Source: Thermothelomyces thermophilus ATCC 42464
Taxonomy: Eukaryota; Ascomycota; Sordariomycetes; Sordariales; Chaetomiaceae
DNA length: 64,000 nt
Direction of reading: 5' to 3'
Assembly: GCF_000226095.1 (NCBI RefSeq)
Contig: NC_016474.1
Location: 806,001 to 870,000 of the forward strand
The first letter of the stretch is position 1. Every line of letters begins with the position of its first letter. Under the pieces are notes generated by a model. That model made no database searches. It saw nothing but the letters and a program-made list of their open reading frames with translations, and had not been told where the DNA came from. This document shows, piece by piece, positions 27,650-39,226 of this stretch. The position numbers were made by a program, and so were the translations under genes.

Positions 27650-28986
27650 ATGCATCAAGCCCCCATTAATACACGCTCTGTCATCAGATTCGCCGCGTTA
27701 GCTTCTATCACGTCCGCTGGCATCTACTTGTACACCTGGAGCTGGAACCAAAACCGAAAGCCGGACAGGGTCCGATCACCGCTTGCGAACAACGCTGACA
27801 AGATGGCTGTCACAACCCCTTTCCAGGTGAGCATACCCAACCTCAGCAGCTCCTAGCTTCTGGTGTCTCTCTCTCCCTTCTTCGCTTGGCTTGGCTTCCG
27901 TTTTGTTGTTTCGGAGCCCTCCTCCCCCCTTCCCCCTTCCCCTATTTATGCCGCCAGCTTCGCTTCTTCAGGTCTTACTCAACAGGGATCTTCAAAACCC
28001 GAGCTGATGGAACCCTGAAACAGACCCTTTTCGCCGTGCCCATGACCTGTGACGGCTGCGCCAAGGACATCACGGGCGCCCTCTACAAGCTTCCGGGGAT
28101 TTCCAAGGTCGAAGCCAATGTGAAGGATCAACTAGTGTCAATTGAAGGGACAGGTTCGTCTGATATATAGTTGCCATCAGTTCAGCCCATCGGCTGGTTT
28201 GAGCTGACCCCGCAACCTCGACAGCGGCACCCTCGGCTATCGTCGAGGCTATCCAAGCCACCGGGAGGGACGCCATTCTACGAGGATCGGGGGCCTCGAA
28301 CAGTGAGTGCAGTCACATCACATTGTTGGGTGTCTTGGCGCTTGGCCGACAAGTGCCAGGTTCGACCCTTAATTCTTCCCCCGCGCCGTTGCTGACTGGA
28401 TGTGTTTCTTTGCTTCCCTGCCACAGGTGCCGCGGTTAGCATTCTCGAGACATACAGCAAGAAGCCAGACGAAGAGGTGACGCCGGCCGGGACACCAGGC
28501 GAAAGCTGGGTGAACCAGCGGCTTGTCAGGGGCTTGGTGAGGATGGTGCAGGTCAGCCCGAACGACACCCTTGTCGATTTGACGGTTCGCGGGGTGCCGC
28601 CGGGGACCTATCGTGCCACGATCCGGGAGTACGGAAACCTCCAGGATGGGGCATCGTCAACCGGGCCGGTGTGGGGAGCCCAGGACGAGAAGAGCGGTGC
28701 TGCCCCGGCACGGGGCGTCCTGGGAACCGTGCAAGTTGGGCCAAACGGGTACGGAAATACGTTCATCAACCGCCCATTCCAGGTATGGGAGGTCATTGGC
28801 CATGCACTGGTCGTATCTCGGCAGGATGAGAGTGATGGGGCACCTCTTCAGAATCAGGAGGACACTGTCGTCGGCGTCATCGCTCGCAGTGCGGGTGTAT
28901 GGGACAACGACAAGACGGTCTGCTCCTGCACGGGCAAGACTCTCTGGGAGGAAAGAAGAGATGAGGTGGCCAAGGGCATGTTGTAA
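27650..28986 (+). CDS. ccs1: copper chaperone for superoxide dismutase
   Basis: Delivers copper to Cu/Zn superoxide dismutase and forms its disulfide, in the cytosol and mitochondrial intermembrane space. Exons are 27650-27826, 28024-28153, 28225-28302 and 28427-28986. Two in-frame starts exist. ATG at 27650 gives 314 aa with an N-terminus carrying basic residues and a hydrophobic stretch (FAALASITSAGIYLYTW). ATG at 27803 gives the standard 263-aa chaperone. In short-form numbering the HMA domain has MTCDGC (Cys17, Cys20), the SOD-like domain follows (PNGYGNTFINRPFQVWEVIG, then HALVVSR), and a C-terminal CSC (243-245) is the domain III CxC motif. The family match is strong; use of the longer start is inferred. 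Confidence 0.9.
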
Positions 28987-31900
28987 TAGGTTGCTGTCGA
29001 ATCCATGCGTGCTGCCGCGGAGATCCATGCGTCGATCGGGATGTGCGCTTAATCGGAGAGACAAGGAGCCGGCCGGTCTGCTCCAGACAAGCGATGCGGC
29101 CGAAGGACCATACAGTTTCCCCATCCCATGTTCCCGGGGAGCTACCCGGGCGATATCGTTCACACCTGGTGTATGATTGTATCACGGTACGCATATTTAA
29201 GTGGCGTGACAGGAACACCCAAACACTCACTGTCCGAAACAGGGGAATAGCTCTTGAACTGGCTTGTTTCAGGTCCACGTACGGATGTCCCTGGGACGAG
29301 GCAACGGTCACATCGGCCACTCACACTTTCTTCTTTTCTCTTTCTCTCATTCAGTAGTGCGAGGAGACCATATTATGAAGGAAGCTGAAGGACGTCTCTA
29401 ATCGACGCCCTCCGAAGTGCGAGGGGAGACACGACTAAGTAGCAAGATGAGGTAAAAAGTAGGCCATCGGCTCCACGTGGTGTTAAAGGCATTTAACTGT
29501 GCATTGAGTTTGAGAGAATGTGCTCGGAAACAGCACCCACTTCATGACTTTGCTGGGTTGTTTCGAGAAGGACATCAACCATTGTTCTCGACCATTGTTC
29601 TCGCCGGAGATAACATGATACCACTTCTCCCGATGCTGCTGGCTGCCATGCATGAAGGCTGCTCGTGAGCCTTCTCCTAGATGCGACTGGCGAGGTTCGA
29701 GCGTGCATATTAAGCTTAGGGTAGGAGCTGGCGATGGTCGAGGTTTTGGAGCGGTTGATCACAAATGAGCCCCGCAGGAGCGGAGAAATTTGGCCAGGTG
29801 CGGTCCGATTGCACATGTGAATCCAGGTACGTGGGTTCCGGGTCGGTTCGGGTTGGTCCAGGGTGTGAATGAGACGTCGAACGGTAGGTATCTCAAATCA
29901 GGCAGGAAGGGGTTGCGGGGGAAGGGACCTGCTACTAACCAAGTGCTTCGACAGGCACACACACAAGGCGAAGCTCAGGCAGAGAAGATGAACGACCTCT
30001 GGAACGTTTTAAGAACACTAGGGGTGCATTGTTAGTTCTCTACGTCCAGAGCTCGAGGGGGTAGATCCTAAAGAAAGAGAGAGGCCATCCTGGGCCGCGG
30101 GAGCTTCCGCTTGGCATTTGGCCCTTTCCTGTCTCGCTTCTTGTAAGCAATTGAAGTTCAGTCTTGTGGCGGACGCATATCTATACTTGTAATGTAGTCG
30201 ACTGCAACCTCGTTCCACATGGCCTGGGCGTGGTCACCAAGCACAGACAAGACACACGGGCAGTAGGTAGTAATAACGGTAAGTTACACTAACATTGGTG
30301 CATACCCTGCCCTGCCCGGCGTGCACACACTATGTACTGTAAGTACCTACACGTGTAGTTAATGCAAATCCACTGACTACGGATGTACGGACATAGCCAA
30401 GCATGCGCATCCAGAAATAGAACCGTGATGCCATGGCACTAGTGTGAACGCAAGCGACACCTCAGGTCACCATCACTATCACATGGGGATGCCGCGTAGT
30501 TGACCATGTGACGTCTGCTCCGAGTCCTCAGAGGCTCACCAATAGACAGAGCAGTTGGCCGAGCTCGCCGTTAGCATCCGCAGTGTACTATGCACTTGAT
30601 GTATGTATTGTACATACATTCGTACAGTACCTTAACTGTTATCAATAGGCGACGATGAAACCAAGACATCTGCCGTGCTGTGTGTTTCGGTATTCGTGAC
30701 AAACAAAGCAAGTCCCAGACTTCCTGAGTGGTAGCTAGCATCTAATTACCGGCAGACACCGGCCGGAGAACGGGCATCATAAATAACGCTCTGATGCTCT
30801 CCCGTATCTTTCACACTAGCCTCCAAGACATGGGTACTGTGTAGTGTAACAGCTACACGCGACAATGTCGACCCACCGGTTGGGTGGTTGTCGAGTCGAA
30901 CCACGCCATGAAAGTTTTGGAGTGCACCGGATGGCCACTACTCAAGTACGGAGTAGTCCTCCCTGGTAGCCGCCGTGCCATGCAGGGGCTAAAAGAGGCC
31001 GGGGACCCTGGGCCAATTAGAGACCGTCGTGCGGGTTTGGAACGCTTGGTGCATGAGCAACGAAGGCCAGTGGCTCGCAGTGGCTCGATGAACTCCGTGA
31101 CAGGCAGTTGACGGCCTCAGCTCACTGGACAAGAACGTCTCAAGGAGCTCATGCGGGACAGCTCGTCACTTTTATCTCATGATCCTTGTTCGGAAATCCA
31201 ACTGCCGCTTGATCCTGGCGACAATTGGACCCAGATCTAGATTCAACTGTGCCAAAAACCACTCCCCTGATTTTCTTTCCGAAAAGGATCACAGCTGTGT
31301 CCGCCGTGATGCAACTCGTCAAGTTTCCAGCGTGCGATGTGCAGAGCGGCTCTGGCCGCAGTGCATTGAGCACATGGGCGTTCAGAAGCGGCGCGGTTCT
31401 GCCTGGCGTCGATCCGGCAACAATCGACATGGGACCGTTCGATTTCTGCCCCATGCCCGCCCCTGCGGTTTGCGCCAAGACGTCTTCCTGAACAAGAAGG
31501 TTGGGTCGCCAAGATGTATAATCCGTACACATATGGATCATTCGATAACATACATCATCACAGATACCATGCGGCATCTTAACAAGGCGCTCTGTCTCTA
31601 ACCGACTGAGGATTGAGCAGTCCGTATATTACTAGTAGTACAGAACAATGTGAGGTTGAAGCGCCCGACTTTCCCCTTTCCGTCCCTTCCCTTTTTACTA
31701 CACGTGCAACCCCGGCTAAGCGATGCCCCGTTGGGTAGCCCCGCTTTTTTAAAGTCTCGGGTCTTTTTTGGCCTGTCCCTGTATGGAGTACGAAGTACTC
31801 CGTAAAGTACGGAGTAATCCACCTAGTACTCCGTACTCTAACTATCAAGTAGTTAGTGGCCCGACGCCCCGTTCGAGTACGGAGTACGCCCCTGGTCGGC

Positions 31901-33003
31901 TGTCTCAAATGCCATATCAGAAAAACCTTTCGAGGGGTTGATGGTGTTAATTCGGGCCTGTCGAGTCCAGCCTAGCCAAGAGTCGGCCCTGCCCGTTTCA
32001 CAGGGGCCTGCATGATCATCTCCCCCCCAGTACGGAGTACTGGCCGTCTCTCAAACGGGCCCCGAATGTTCGATTCCTCGCTTGCCGCTTGCCAGATCCG
32101 GTCTTTCCCAACCTCTCCGCGCAGGCGCTGACCACTCATCGTTCCACCCTTTTCTCCTTTTTGGTGTTCCGCGTCGCCACTGACTTTCAAGAATCTCAAT
32201 TTTTTCCTCTTCCTTCTTGAGCCGAACTGAGGTCAACAGACCCTTCAAGTCAAAAAGATAATTGAGCAACTCCCGGCAAACCCCGGTCGCTAGGAGGACC
32301 CGAAGATTCGGACTCGACTTTCATACGCTGCGAGGGGGTGCTGTTGGCTGCAGAGGACCCAGTTGAGCTGCACCCTACTACCGACTTGATTGAAGCGATC
32401 GCCAGGAATTAAATAAGATCGAAGAGGCCGCTGGTAGCTCGCTGCAGGACACGGGATTGTAGGCTCTTGATTTAACAGGTGTTGCTTGCAAGCAACCATA
32501 CTCCAAAACCCCCCAAGCTGCCGCTTGTTCCTAATTTCACAGCAAATATCTGCGGCCTTGCCATCGAGTCACCCAGCCGAGCCTTGGCCTGGTCTACTTC
32601 GCTCCCGTACAGGAGGTCTCGGACGAAGGCAATTGGGCATCCAAGCAAGAGCGGGGAACTTTGGTGCCGTCTTGCACCGCGGAAACTGGCAACCGACAAC
32701 CTACCGACTCGACTCGAGGAACGAACCAGGCCCCCTTGTTGCCGCCCGCCCAGACTTCCTACCTTAGCGCAGCGGGAACCCTGCCACGCCGCTTTGCCGG
32801 CCGCAAATTGCCCTTCAATCTTTCTTAAAACGCCACGATCCCTCGGCGCACCTCCAGCCCCATCCATTCGACGCACACCTGCGCTGCCCTGAGATTTTAC
32901 TTCCGGTTGCTACACCGGATCATCCTTCGTGGCTTTAGCTTTCCCAAGGGCCGCAAGACTGCGTGGCTTTGACAGCTCCAACGACTGAAGCTCTGGAGAA
33001 AGC
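28987..33003. other. 4-kb gene-free interval
   Basis: Between ccs1 (3' end) and noxR (5' end). Open frames are short and without recognised domains. Notable are a dense group of TACGGAGTA/TACTCCGTA motifs (about 31781-31890 and 32031-32040), a GTGTAGTGTAAC motif near 30838, and TGTATGTATTGTACATACAT at about 30600-30619. The last 500 bp before 33004 is the presumed noxR promoter and leader. Confidence 0.5.
31781..31890. repeat. cluster of TACGGAGTA / TACTCCGTA motifs
   Basis: At least five copies in both orientations within about 110 bp, including GGAGTACGAAGTACTCCGT, AGTACGGAGTAATCC, AGTACTCCGTACTC and GAGTACGGAGTACGCC. Opposed copies can pair as hairpins. The same motif recurs elsewhere in the window, in intergenic DNA. 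Confidence 0.75.
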
Positions 33004-34899
33004 ATGTCGTTAAAACAGGTAGGGAAGAAAAAGCACCGAGTGTATTGCGGTCCGCAGAGAGTGAGGACTAACACGTGTTTGCGGCAGGAAATCGAGACAT
33101 GGGTCGAAGCCCTCAAATACTACGACAACAATGAATTCGACGAGGCCCTCAAGACCTTTGACCGGATCGCGGACACTTCCAAGATCCTCTTCAACATGGG
33201 CGTCATTAATGCCACCCTCGGCCAGCATGAGCAAGCGGTAAGAAAGTCTCCATCCCGTGGCCTCCCCATCCCGTGAACCCCCCCCCCCCCCGTGTGCTCT
33301 TCTAGCCAGAGCACTGACTCGTGGGCCAGGTTGAGTGCTATCAACGCGCCATTAAGCTCGATCAATACCTCGCCGTTGCCTATTTCCAACAAGGAGTCTC
33401 CAACTTCCTGCTTGGTGACTTTGAGGAAGCTCTTGCCAATTTCAATGACACACTCCTCTACCTTCGCGGCAACACGTTGATTGACTACTCGCAATTGGGC
33501 TTGCTGTTCAAGCTATACTCGTGCGAGGTCTTGTTCAACCGAGGTCTTTGCTACATCTACCTGGAGCAGATGGAGGCTGGGATGCAGGATTTGCAATATG
33601 CCGTCAAGGAGAAGGTGGTGGAGGACCACAACGTGATCGACGATGCGATCCGGGACGAAGCTAAGGTAAGCTGCTTCTTACGTGCTTTTGCCCGGTGAGC
33701 CGGAGACTTACGTGACACTTCTCTAGGGTTACACTGTGTTCTCGATCCCCGTCGGCGTCGTTTACAGGCCAAACGAAGCCAAGGTGCGAAACTTGCAACA
33801 AAAGGATTACCTTGGAAAGGCACGGCTGGTGGCCGCATCGGACCGCAGCAATGCATTCACGGGCTTTGCTGGCGCCGAACTGAGCAAGGCGGTAAGTCGC
33901 TCGTTCAAAGATCTTTGTGACCTGTAGCCCTGCTAACGATATCCGCAAGGTTTCCGCTGAACCCAAAGACGATAGGCCAGCCGAGTCTATCTCGTTTGCC
34001 GCCAGCAATCTTGTCAAACCTGGCCTTCAGAGCAGGAGACAGCAATCCGAGCCACCGAATAATCGCAACGTCTTCCCTCCTACGCCCCCTCCCGAGAGTG
34101 ACAAGGCTGCATCCGTGAGCAGGGCACAGTCGGTCCGGAATGGACCCAAGCCTGTCCCTAGCAGGCTTAACCTCGAGAAGATCCGGTCGAACGAGCGTTA
34201 CGAGAAGGCTTCTCCCGACGAAGGACGGCCACGGCCGACGCGCTCTGCGTCAGCTGCCCCCTCACGCGGCTTTACTCAGCGCGAGCCGCCGCCGAGAAGG
34301 AGGAGGGACGACGACGAAGATGCTTATCCAGATGACGTCTACGACATGTACAGCGGTGCCGGGTCTCGGAGTAGCAGGTCGCAGAGGAGCGCCGGTGGGC
34401 GTACACGGGACCGGTATATCGAGGAAGAGGACGAAGATGGCTCCGATTACGACGACGCCTCCTTTGATGAGGGCGAATTTGAGATGGTGTCGAACAATCG
34501 CCGGGCCGGCCCGGGGTCCGTCATGTCCGGAGGGTCGAGGAGGGGCTCATCAAGACGAGATGTGCTTCGCACTGTCCGTGTCAAAGTTCACGCCGACGAC
34601 GTGCGCTACGTCGTAGTCGGGCCCGCAATCGAGTTCCCGGACCTCGTCGACCGCATCCGGGACAAATTCGGTCTTCGCCGGAAGTTCAAGATCAAAATCA
34701 GGGATGATGACTCACCCCAGGATATGATCACCATTGGTGACCAGGATGATTTGGACATGGTAATGCAGACGGTCAGGCAAAACGCGAGGAAGCAAAGGAC
34801 TGATACGGGAAAGATGGAGGTGAGTTTTTACAGCGTTGGACCGCACGTTATAACCTAATATTGACTCACGCCTGCTAGGTCTGGGTCCAAGAGATCTAA
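33004..34899 (+). CDS. noxR: NADPH oxidase regulator NoxR (p67phox-like)
   Basis: Cytosolic activator of the fungal NoxA/NoxB complexes, working with RacA and Cdc24/BemA in sexual development and polarised growth. Exons are 33004-33018, 33088-33237, 33330-33665, 33727-33891, 33950-34819 and 34879-34899, giving 518 aa. The first exon is 15 nt and the last 21 nt (ending VWVQEI). The N-terminal about 180 residues are TPR repeats (WVEALKYYDNNEFDEALKTF, FNMGVINATLGQHEQAVECY, VAYFQQGVSNFLLGDFEEAL) that bind Rac, with an activation-type segment (PVGVVYRPNEAKVRNLQQKD) after them. A low-complexity basic/acidic linker (about 225-425) follows. A PB1 domain (about 430-504, TVRVKVHADDVRYVVVGPAI to DQDDLDMVMQTVRQ) ends the protein. 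Fungal members lack the SH3 domains of mammalian p67phox, and none is seen here. Confidence 0.94.
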
Positions 34900-36947
34900 G
34901 CGATGCCGCTAGGCGGGACAACGCATACGGATTACACTTTTTAGTATACCCCACGCCCGACGACCTAACGTCTGGCTTTTGGTCACGAAGTAATGAAGGA
35001 CGCCCACACGAGCAACAGCTTACACGCTTTCATCGTATATTATCGCGACATCCCTGCCATTCTGCCATCATGACGGTGGCATGACGTTGTATCAGCTGGA
35101 AGATTGTCAGCTCGCTGAGGCACATTACCCAGCTGTCTTTCTGCATATGGAATTGATTGCATACTCCTCGAAGGGCGACGGGGTACTGGCGCTATTACCT
35201 ACTTCTTCTTCGCTTAATTGACACGTCTTGAATGGCTGCCAAACTCGTTCATGCATTTTGTTAATATGTACGGATTACTTGCGAAGCTTCTTGTTTTCTC
35301 CCCTCGATATTGTATTTCTGGGTACTTTGCAGTTGGCTTCAGAGTTGGAGTTGGAAAATTAAGCTGAAAAGAAAAAAAGAGCCCTAGAGTTCTAAAAGGT
35401 TGGTCGGATACTGGGAGTGAAGAATATCTTCTGTAGTACGTGGTAGGTTTTCCTGTGAGGATAAAGTTGTTCCACTGACAAATCTGACTGTTTCCAAGCC
35501 TCTTACACGACCAAAACCCTTAACCGTCTGTCCGGATACTTCACTTACCTCAGTAGCTTCGTCCTTCCTTGTTGACTGCGACGTCGATAACCCGGAGATC
35601 CGTTCCACGTAGTGTATATAAAGGACGCACAGAGTGAAAGCAGTCGCGAGTGAGCAGCATGCAGAGTGATCCATTCATCCCTTGAGGCATGACGACGGAA
35701 AATATGGATCAAAAGAACGTCGCCTTTCGAGCGCATGACTTGTCACAACTGCCCCCCCCCCCCCCCCACCAAAAAAAAAACCCAAACCAACACCATCACC
35801 ACCCAAACCCATGACATGCTGAACCATAGAGCAACCACACACCGTAGCGAACAGCAGAGATTCCAATCTGGTTCTGTCTAATATGTACACCACATTTAAC
35901 TGCGAATGCCATCGTACAGTTTTGTGCTCAGCAGTCATATACACACACGCACACACACACATACATCAAACTCCCAGAGAGCTACCATGACGCACAGTTC
36001 GCGAGTACCTCCCTTGTTCGCTAGACACGCTCCAAACCCGCCTCCTTGTGTCCCTGTGAGTAGCAACACTTTACTCATCTGTCCTGTGTTCAAGGCGCCC
36101 ATCGTAAAAAGAGGCCACAGTTGGAACTTAGGTTAAAGGTCTGCGATCTTGGGTACAATACTTGTGGATCGGAAAGAAAGTAGGAGGTGCGAGGCATATT
36201 TGCCTCGCCCTGCATTGCCCAGTTTCGCAGACCCGTCTAGCTTGCTCCTCCCTCTAGGCCGAGAATGCCGAATTGGATCCGCTCTTCCTCCAGTCCTGTT
36301 AGGTCGGTTATCCTTCGGTGTCGCCTGCGCCCTCCACGAGTGACTAACGTCTGCTGGCTCCTCACGAGACCAAGTAGGAGGGAGAGAAGAATGAAAGAAG
36401 AAAACAAGGGAAAAGGAAAAAAAAAACAGGGGGAAGCTGAGAAGGTTCAAAGACAAACTAGACCCGCGTCAATAGCCAGGCCAAAAACACCAACGGGTAA
36501 GTATCTACACACTTTGCACACTTTGTCCCGAACCCAGAAACGCCGAGGAGGAGTACATATACAGCAAAAAAATAAAAAGGAAAATCAAGATAGAAAACGG
36601 GGAGGACCCGAACATCCCATGGCCTTTCTGAAGTGTCCCTGATATCTGGTCCCGGCCCGCCTTTGCTTTTTTTCTTTCGCCCATCATCTTAGGGCACCCC
36701 GGTGATTACCATGTGAACGCACCACATCATCTCGCTCCGGAACAGGAAGCAGCAAGACCTCGCTGGGCATTAGCAAGGGAAAAAAACGTCCCCAACCTAG
36801 TTGGCTGGGTGAAATCCAGTGCAGCGCCTTGATGCCGGGCTCGGGCAAAGCGAAACAAACGTAGGGCAGTGTCCGTGCTCCCTTTTCGCCTCAAGATCAG
36901 GAATTGTAGATGTTTGAGCCACCGTCCTGATCATGGTGGTCCCCGGA
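34900..36947. other. convergent intergenic region, about 2 kb
   Basis: Between the 3' ends of noxR and the FAR1-type gene. It holds a C16 run followed by A10 at about 35752-35780 and a CA-rich repeat at about 35940-35962. Short open frames lack domains, and no RNA gene was recognised. Confidence 0.5.
35752..35780. repeat. C16 then A10 homopolymer pair
   Basis: A run of 16 C, then ACC, then 10 A. Runs of this kind are prone to length error in sequencing and assembly. The tract is far from any coding exon. Confidence 0.9.
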
Positions 36948-37909
36948 CTACGAGTTGACCATCATTGACAGGCCCCTCGTGTCGTCATCCATCATTTGCA
37001 GGCCGTCGAGGCTGCGCGGTTCCATCTGGCTTAGCCGGCTCTCGACGCCACTCAATCGACCGTCCACGAGCGGCTGCATGCCGCCGTTGGCCAGCGAGCT
37101 GTTGCCGAGACTGCTGCCACCCATGTTGGCAGGAGGCATGTTGGGCGCGCCCATCTGAGGCACGCCGTTGCCGCCGAGCATGGTTGATCGGCCGCCTTCG
37201 AGGGCCTCGAGCCTCTTCTCGATGTTATCAAGACGCGCTGTGATTGCGCTCTCTAGCCGGCTGAAACCCTGTGCCACGTCGTGGGCCATGCGGTCGACTT
37301 TGTTATTGATGCTCCTGAGGCTCTGGGCGACGGGAGTGTTCTCCTGGCCCGGGACGGCGGCGGCGACGCGTGCCTCGTGGTTGTGTCGGGCCTCCTGGAC
37401 CGCGAAGCGCCACTGGTGGCCAAGATTCACCTCGCACACTGCCTTAGCGCGCCACGGGCAGTCGACCTTGCGAGTGCTGGGGTTGCGTTTCTTGGCGGTG
37501 CTGCTGTACTTGACGCCGCCGCGGTCGCACACCAGATCGTAGCGCGTCGGTTTACCATCACGATAGTTGCTTGCGCGCAGTTTCACAATGCTGTATCCCT
37601 GCTCCTTTGCGGTCCGCTGCACCGACGAAAGCAGATCGTCGAAAGAGCGGTAGATGCCCTCAGGCGGGGGCGCTAAGCCCGCGGAAGAGCCCAAGGCGGG
37701 CGACTGCGGAGGCATCGAAGAAGACGACGGTGCAGAAGACTGTTGTTGTTGCGGCGCAGTGTTGGTGTCGGGCACTGTCCACTGCGGAATGTTGTAGCCA
37801 GCCGACGCGGATGACGGGTTCGCCACGGATGTCGGAGACGAATTGCTGCCGGGATGAGGCGCGCCGTACTGATGTTGGAAGATGATTCGATCGGGCTTGT
37901 TGGCCCCTC

Positions 37910-37967
<58 letters not shown>

Positions 37968-38414
37968 TTGCTGTTGGGCTTGGTGGTGCTGCTGGCCCTG
38001 CTGCGCGTGTTGTTGGTGCTGGTGATCGCCGGCAAGTGCGCTCAGACTGCTGAGGCCCGAACTGTCCGGCTGCGTAGCGGGGGCGAGCGTTGATTGCGGA
38101 TCGGGGTATTGAGTATGCTGCGGGACGCCGCTGTAGCCGTTCATCAATCCGTCGGCGTCTGCGACCTGATGCTGGTGCGATCTATCGAGTTGCTGCGACG
38201 GAAAAGGAGGTTGTTGTTGTTGAGTGGGCACGGTGTCGACGGGCGCACGCACGGTCTGACTGTGGTGACCCCAGCCCTGGGTTGCTTGTGGGACGGGGGC
38301 CAACGGGCACCCAGCAGCCGCATTTCCAGCTTCCGAGGCGCGGGCAGTGCGAGCGCGCTTGCGCGGGCGTGGCTGGGCCTGCGACGGGCCTCCAGTAGCA
38401 CCTGAAGGGTCCAT
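36948..38414 (-). CDS. FAR1/WRKY-GCM1-type DNA-binding protein
   Basis: Probable nuclear DNA-binding protein, 488 aa in a single exon. The start at 38414 opens MDPSG; the frame is open further upstream but looks like leader. Order of parts: a basic nuclear-localisation-like run PRPRKRARTAR (about 15-25), a Gln/His-rich region with a 22-Gln run (about 146-168), a Ser/Pro-rich stretch, then a zinc-binding-like domain at about 253-346. That domain contains SFDDLLSSVQRTAKEQGYSI, RYDLVCDRGGVKYSSTAKKR, VDCPWRAKA and a final RHNHE, so the ligands are probably C, C, H and H as in FAR1/GCM1 fingers. A coiled coil follows (about 375-415, INNKVDRMAHDVAQGFSRLE). FAR1 domains are shared with MULE transposases, but no transposase core or terminal repeats are seen. 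The regulated genes are unknown. Confidence 0.75.
37911..37976 (-). repeat. CAG/CAA repeat encoding 22 Gln
   Basis: In-frame polyGln tract within the FAR1-type gene, with mixed CAG and CAA codons. It is continued by His/Gln-rich sequence. Confidence 0.9.
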
Positions 38415-39226
38415 GATGATTGATGATTGGTGATGTGGCACTGAATAGCCAGTGGGAAATACTGTGCTGCACGGGTCTGCGGAGTACTTGTACTTGTACT
38501 GTAGCAGTGTCAGTTTGGAGGGGAAATCCGGCGGCGCCTGCTGGGCGGGGGCCCAAGGTGGTGCCGAGAGGCGTGTTTGTGCGCGTGCGATCGCCCAAAA
38601 CTGTCGACCGATTGCAGAGAAAACCGTTATTTCCAAGCGAAGCGCCGAGAACGCGAAGAAAAATGAACAACAATGAAAATAACACAAGTCGCTGGATGGA
38701 TTCGACGCGCACAGAACAAAGTAAAATGCCGGCTAGTCGGTGAGACACTGGCGGAAACCGAACTTGCCTGCACTCGCTCCAGTCAGCGCGTTGCGTGGAA
38801 TGCTGATCGAGGCTGCGAGCAGCGTGTACGGATTAGTCCTTTCCCAGGTCGGTCCCTCACGCCTGTTGTTTGCTCGGCCCAACCCAGCTTCGCTCCCCAC
38901 CCTGTCCAAAACCGGGCAGCAGTTGGCCCGAGCTTCCCTGGACGAGTCACCAGGCTCCCCTATTGCATCAGCCACAATTTGGCTCGATGCATGTTGGCGC
39001 GACGAGTCCACCCAATCAACTTCTGCACTTGACGGGGACAAGGGCAGCAAGCCGGTGCTAGTCCATTCGTTGGCCGCACTCAACACATGCGCAGTTCGTA
39101 CAATCAGATTTGTCACATTGGGAATCTCTCGGCCTCTTCCTGCCTCCGGAGAACGCGGCTGCCCAATATCTTCAGACCACTGTCGGCTTTCCACCGCTCC
39201 CTGGTCAGAGCGTTGCCGGCTTCAAG
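38415..39226. other. divergent promoter region, about 0.8 kb
   Basis: Between the FAR1-type gene and the small gene at 39227. Only promoter and leader sequence is expected. A GTACTTGTACTTGTACTG short repeat lies at about 38484-38501. No gene seen. Confidence 0.45.

Noticed and set aside
28355-28370. GGTTCGACCC B-box-like string inside a ccs1 intron
   Set aside because: The T-stem fails after three pairs and there is no acceptor stem.
30890-30905. GGTTCGACTC on the minus strand, B-box-like
   Set aside because: The second T-stem pair is G-G and no cloverleaf can be drawn.
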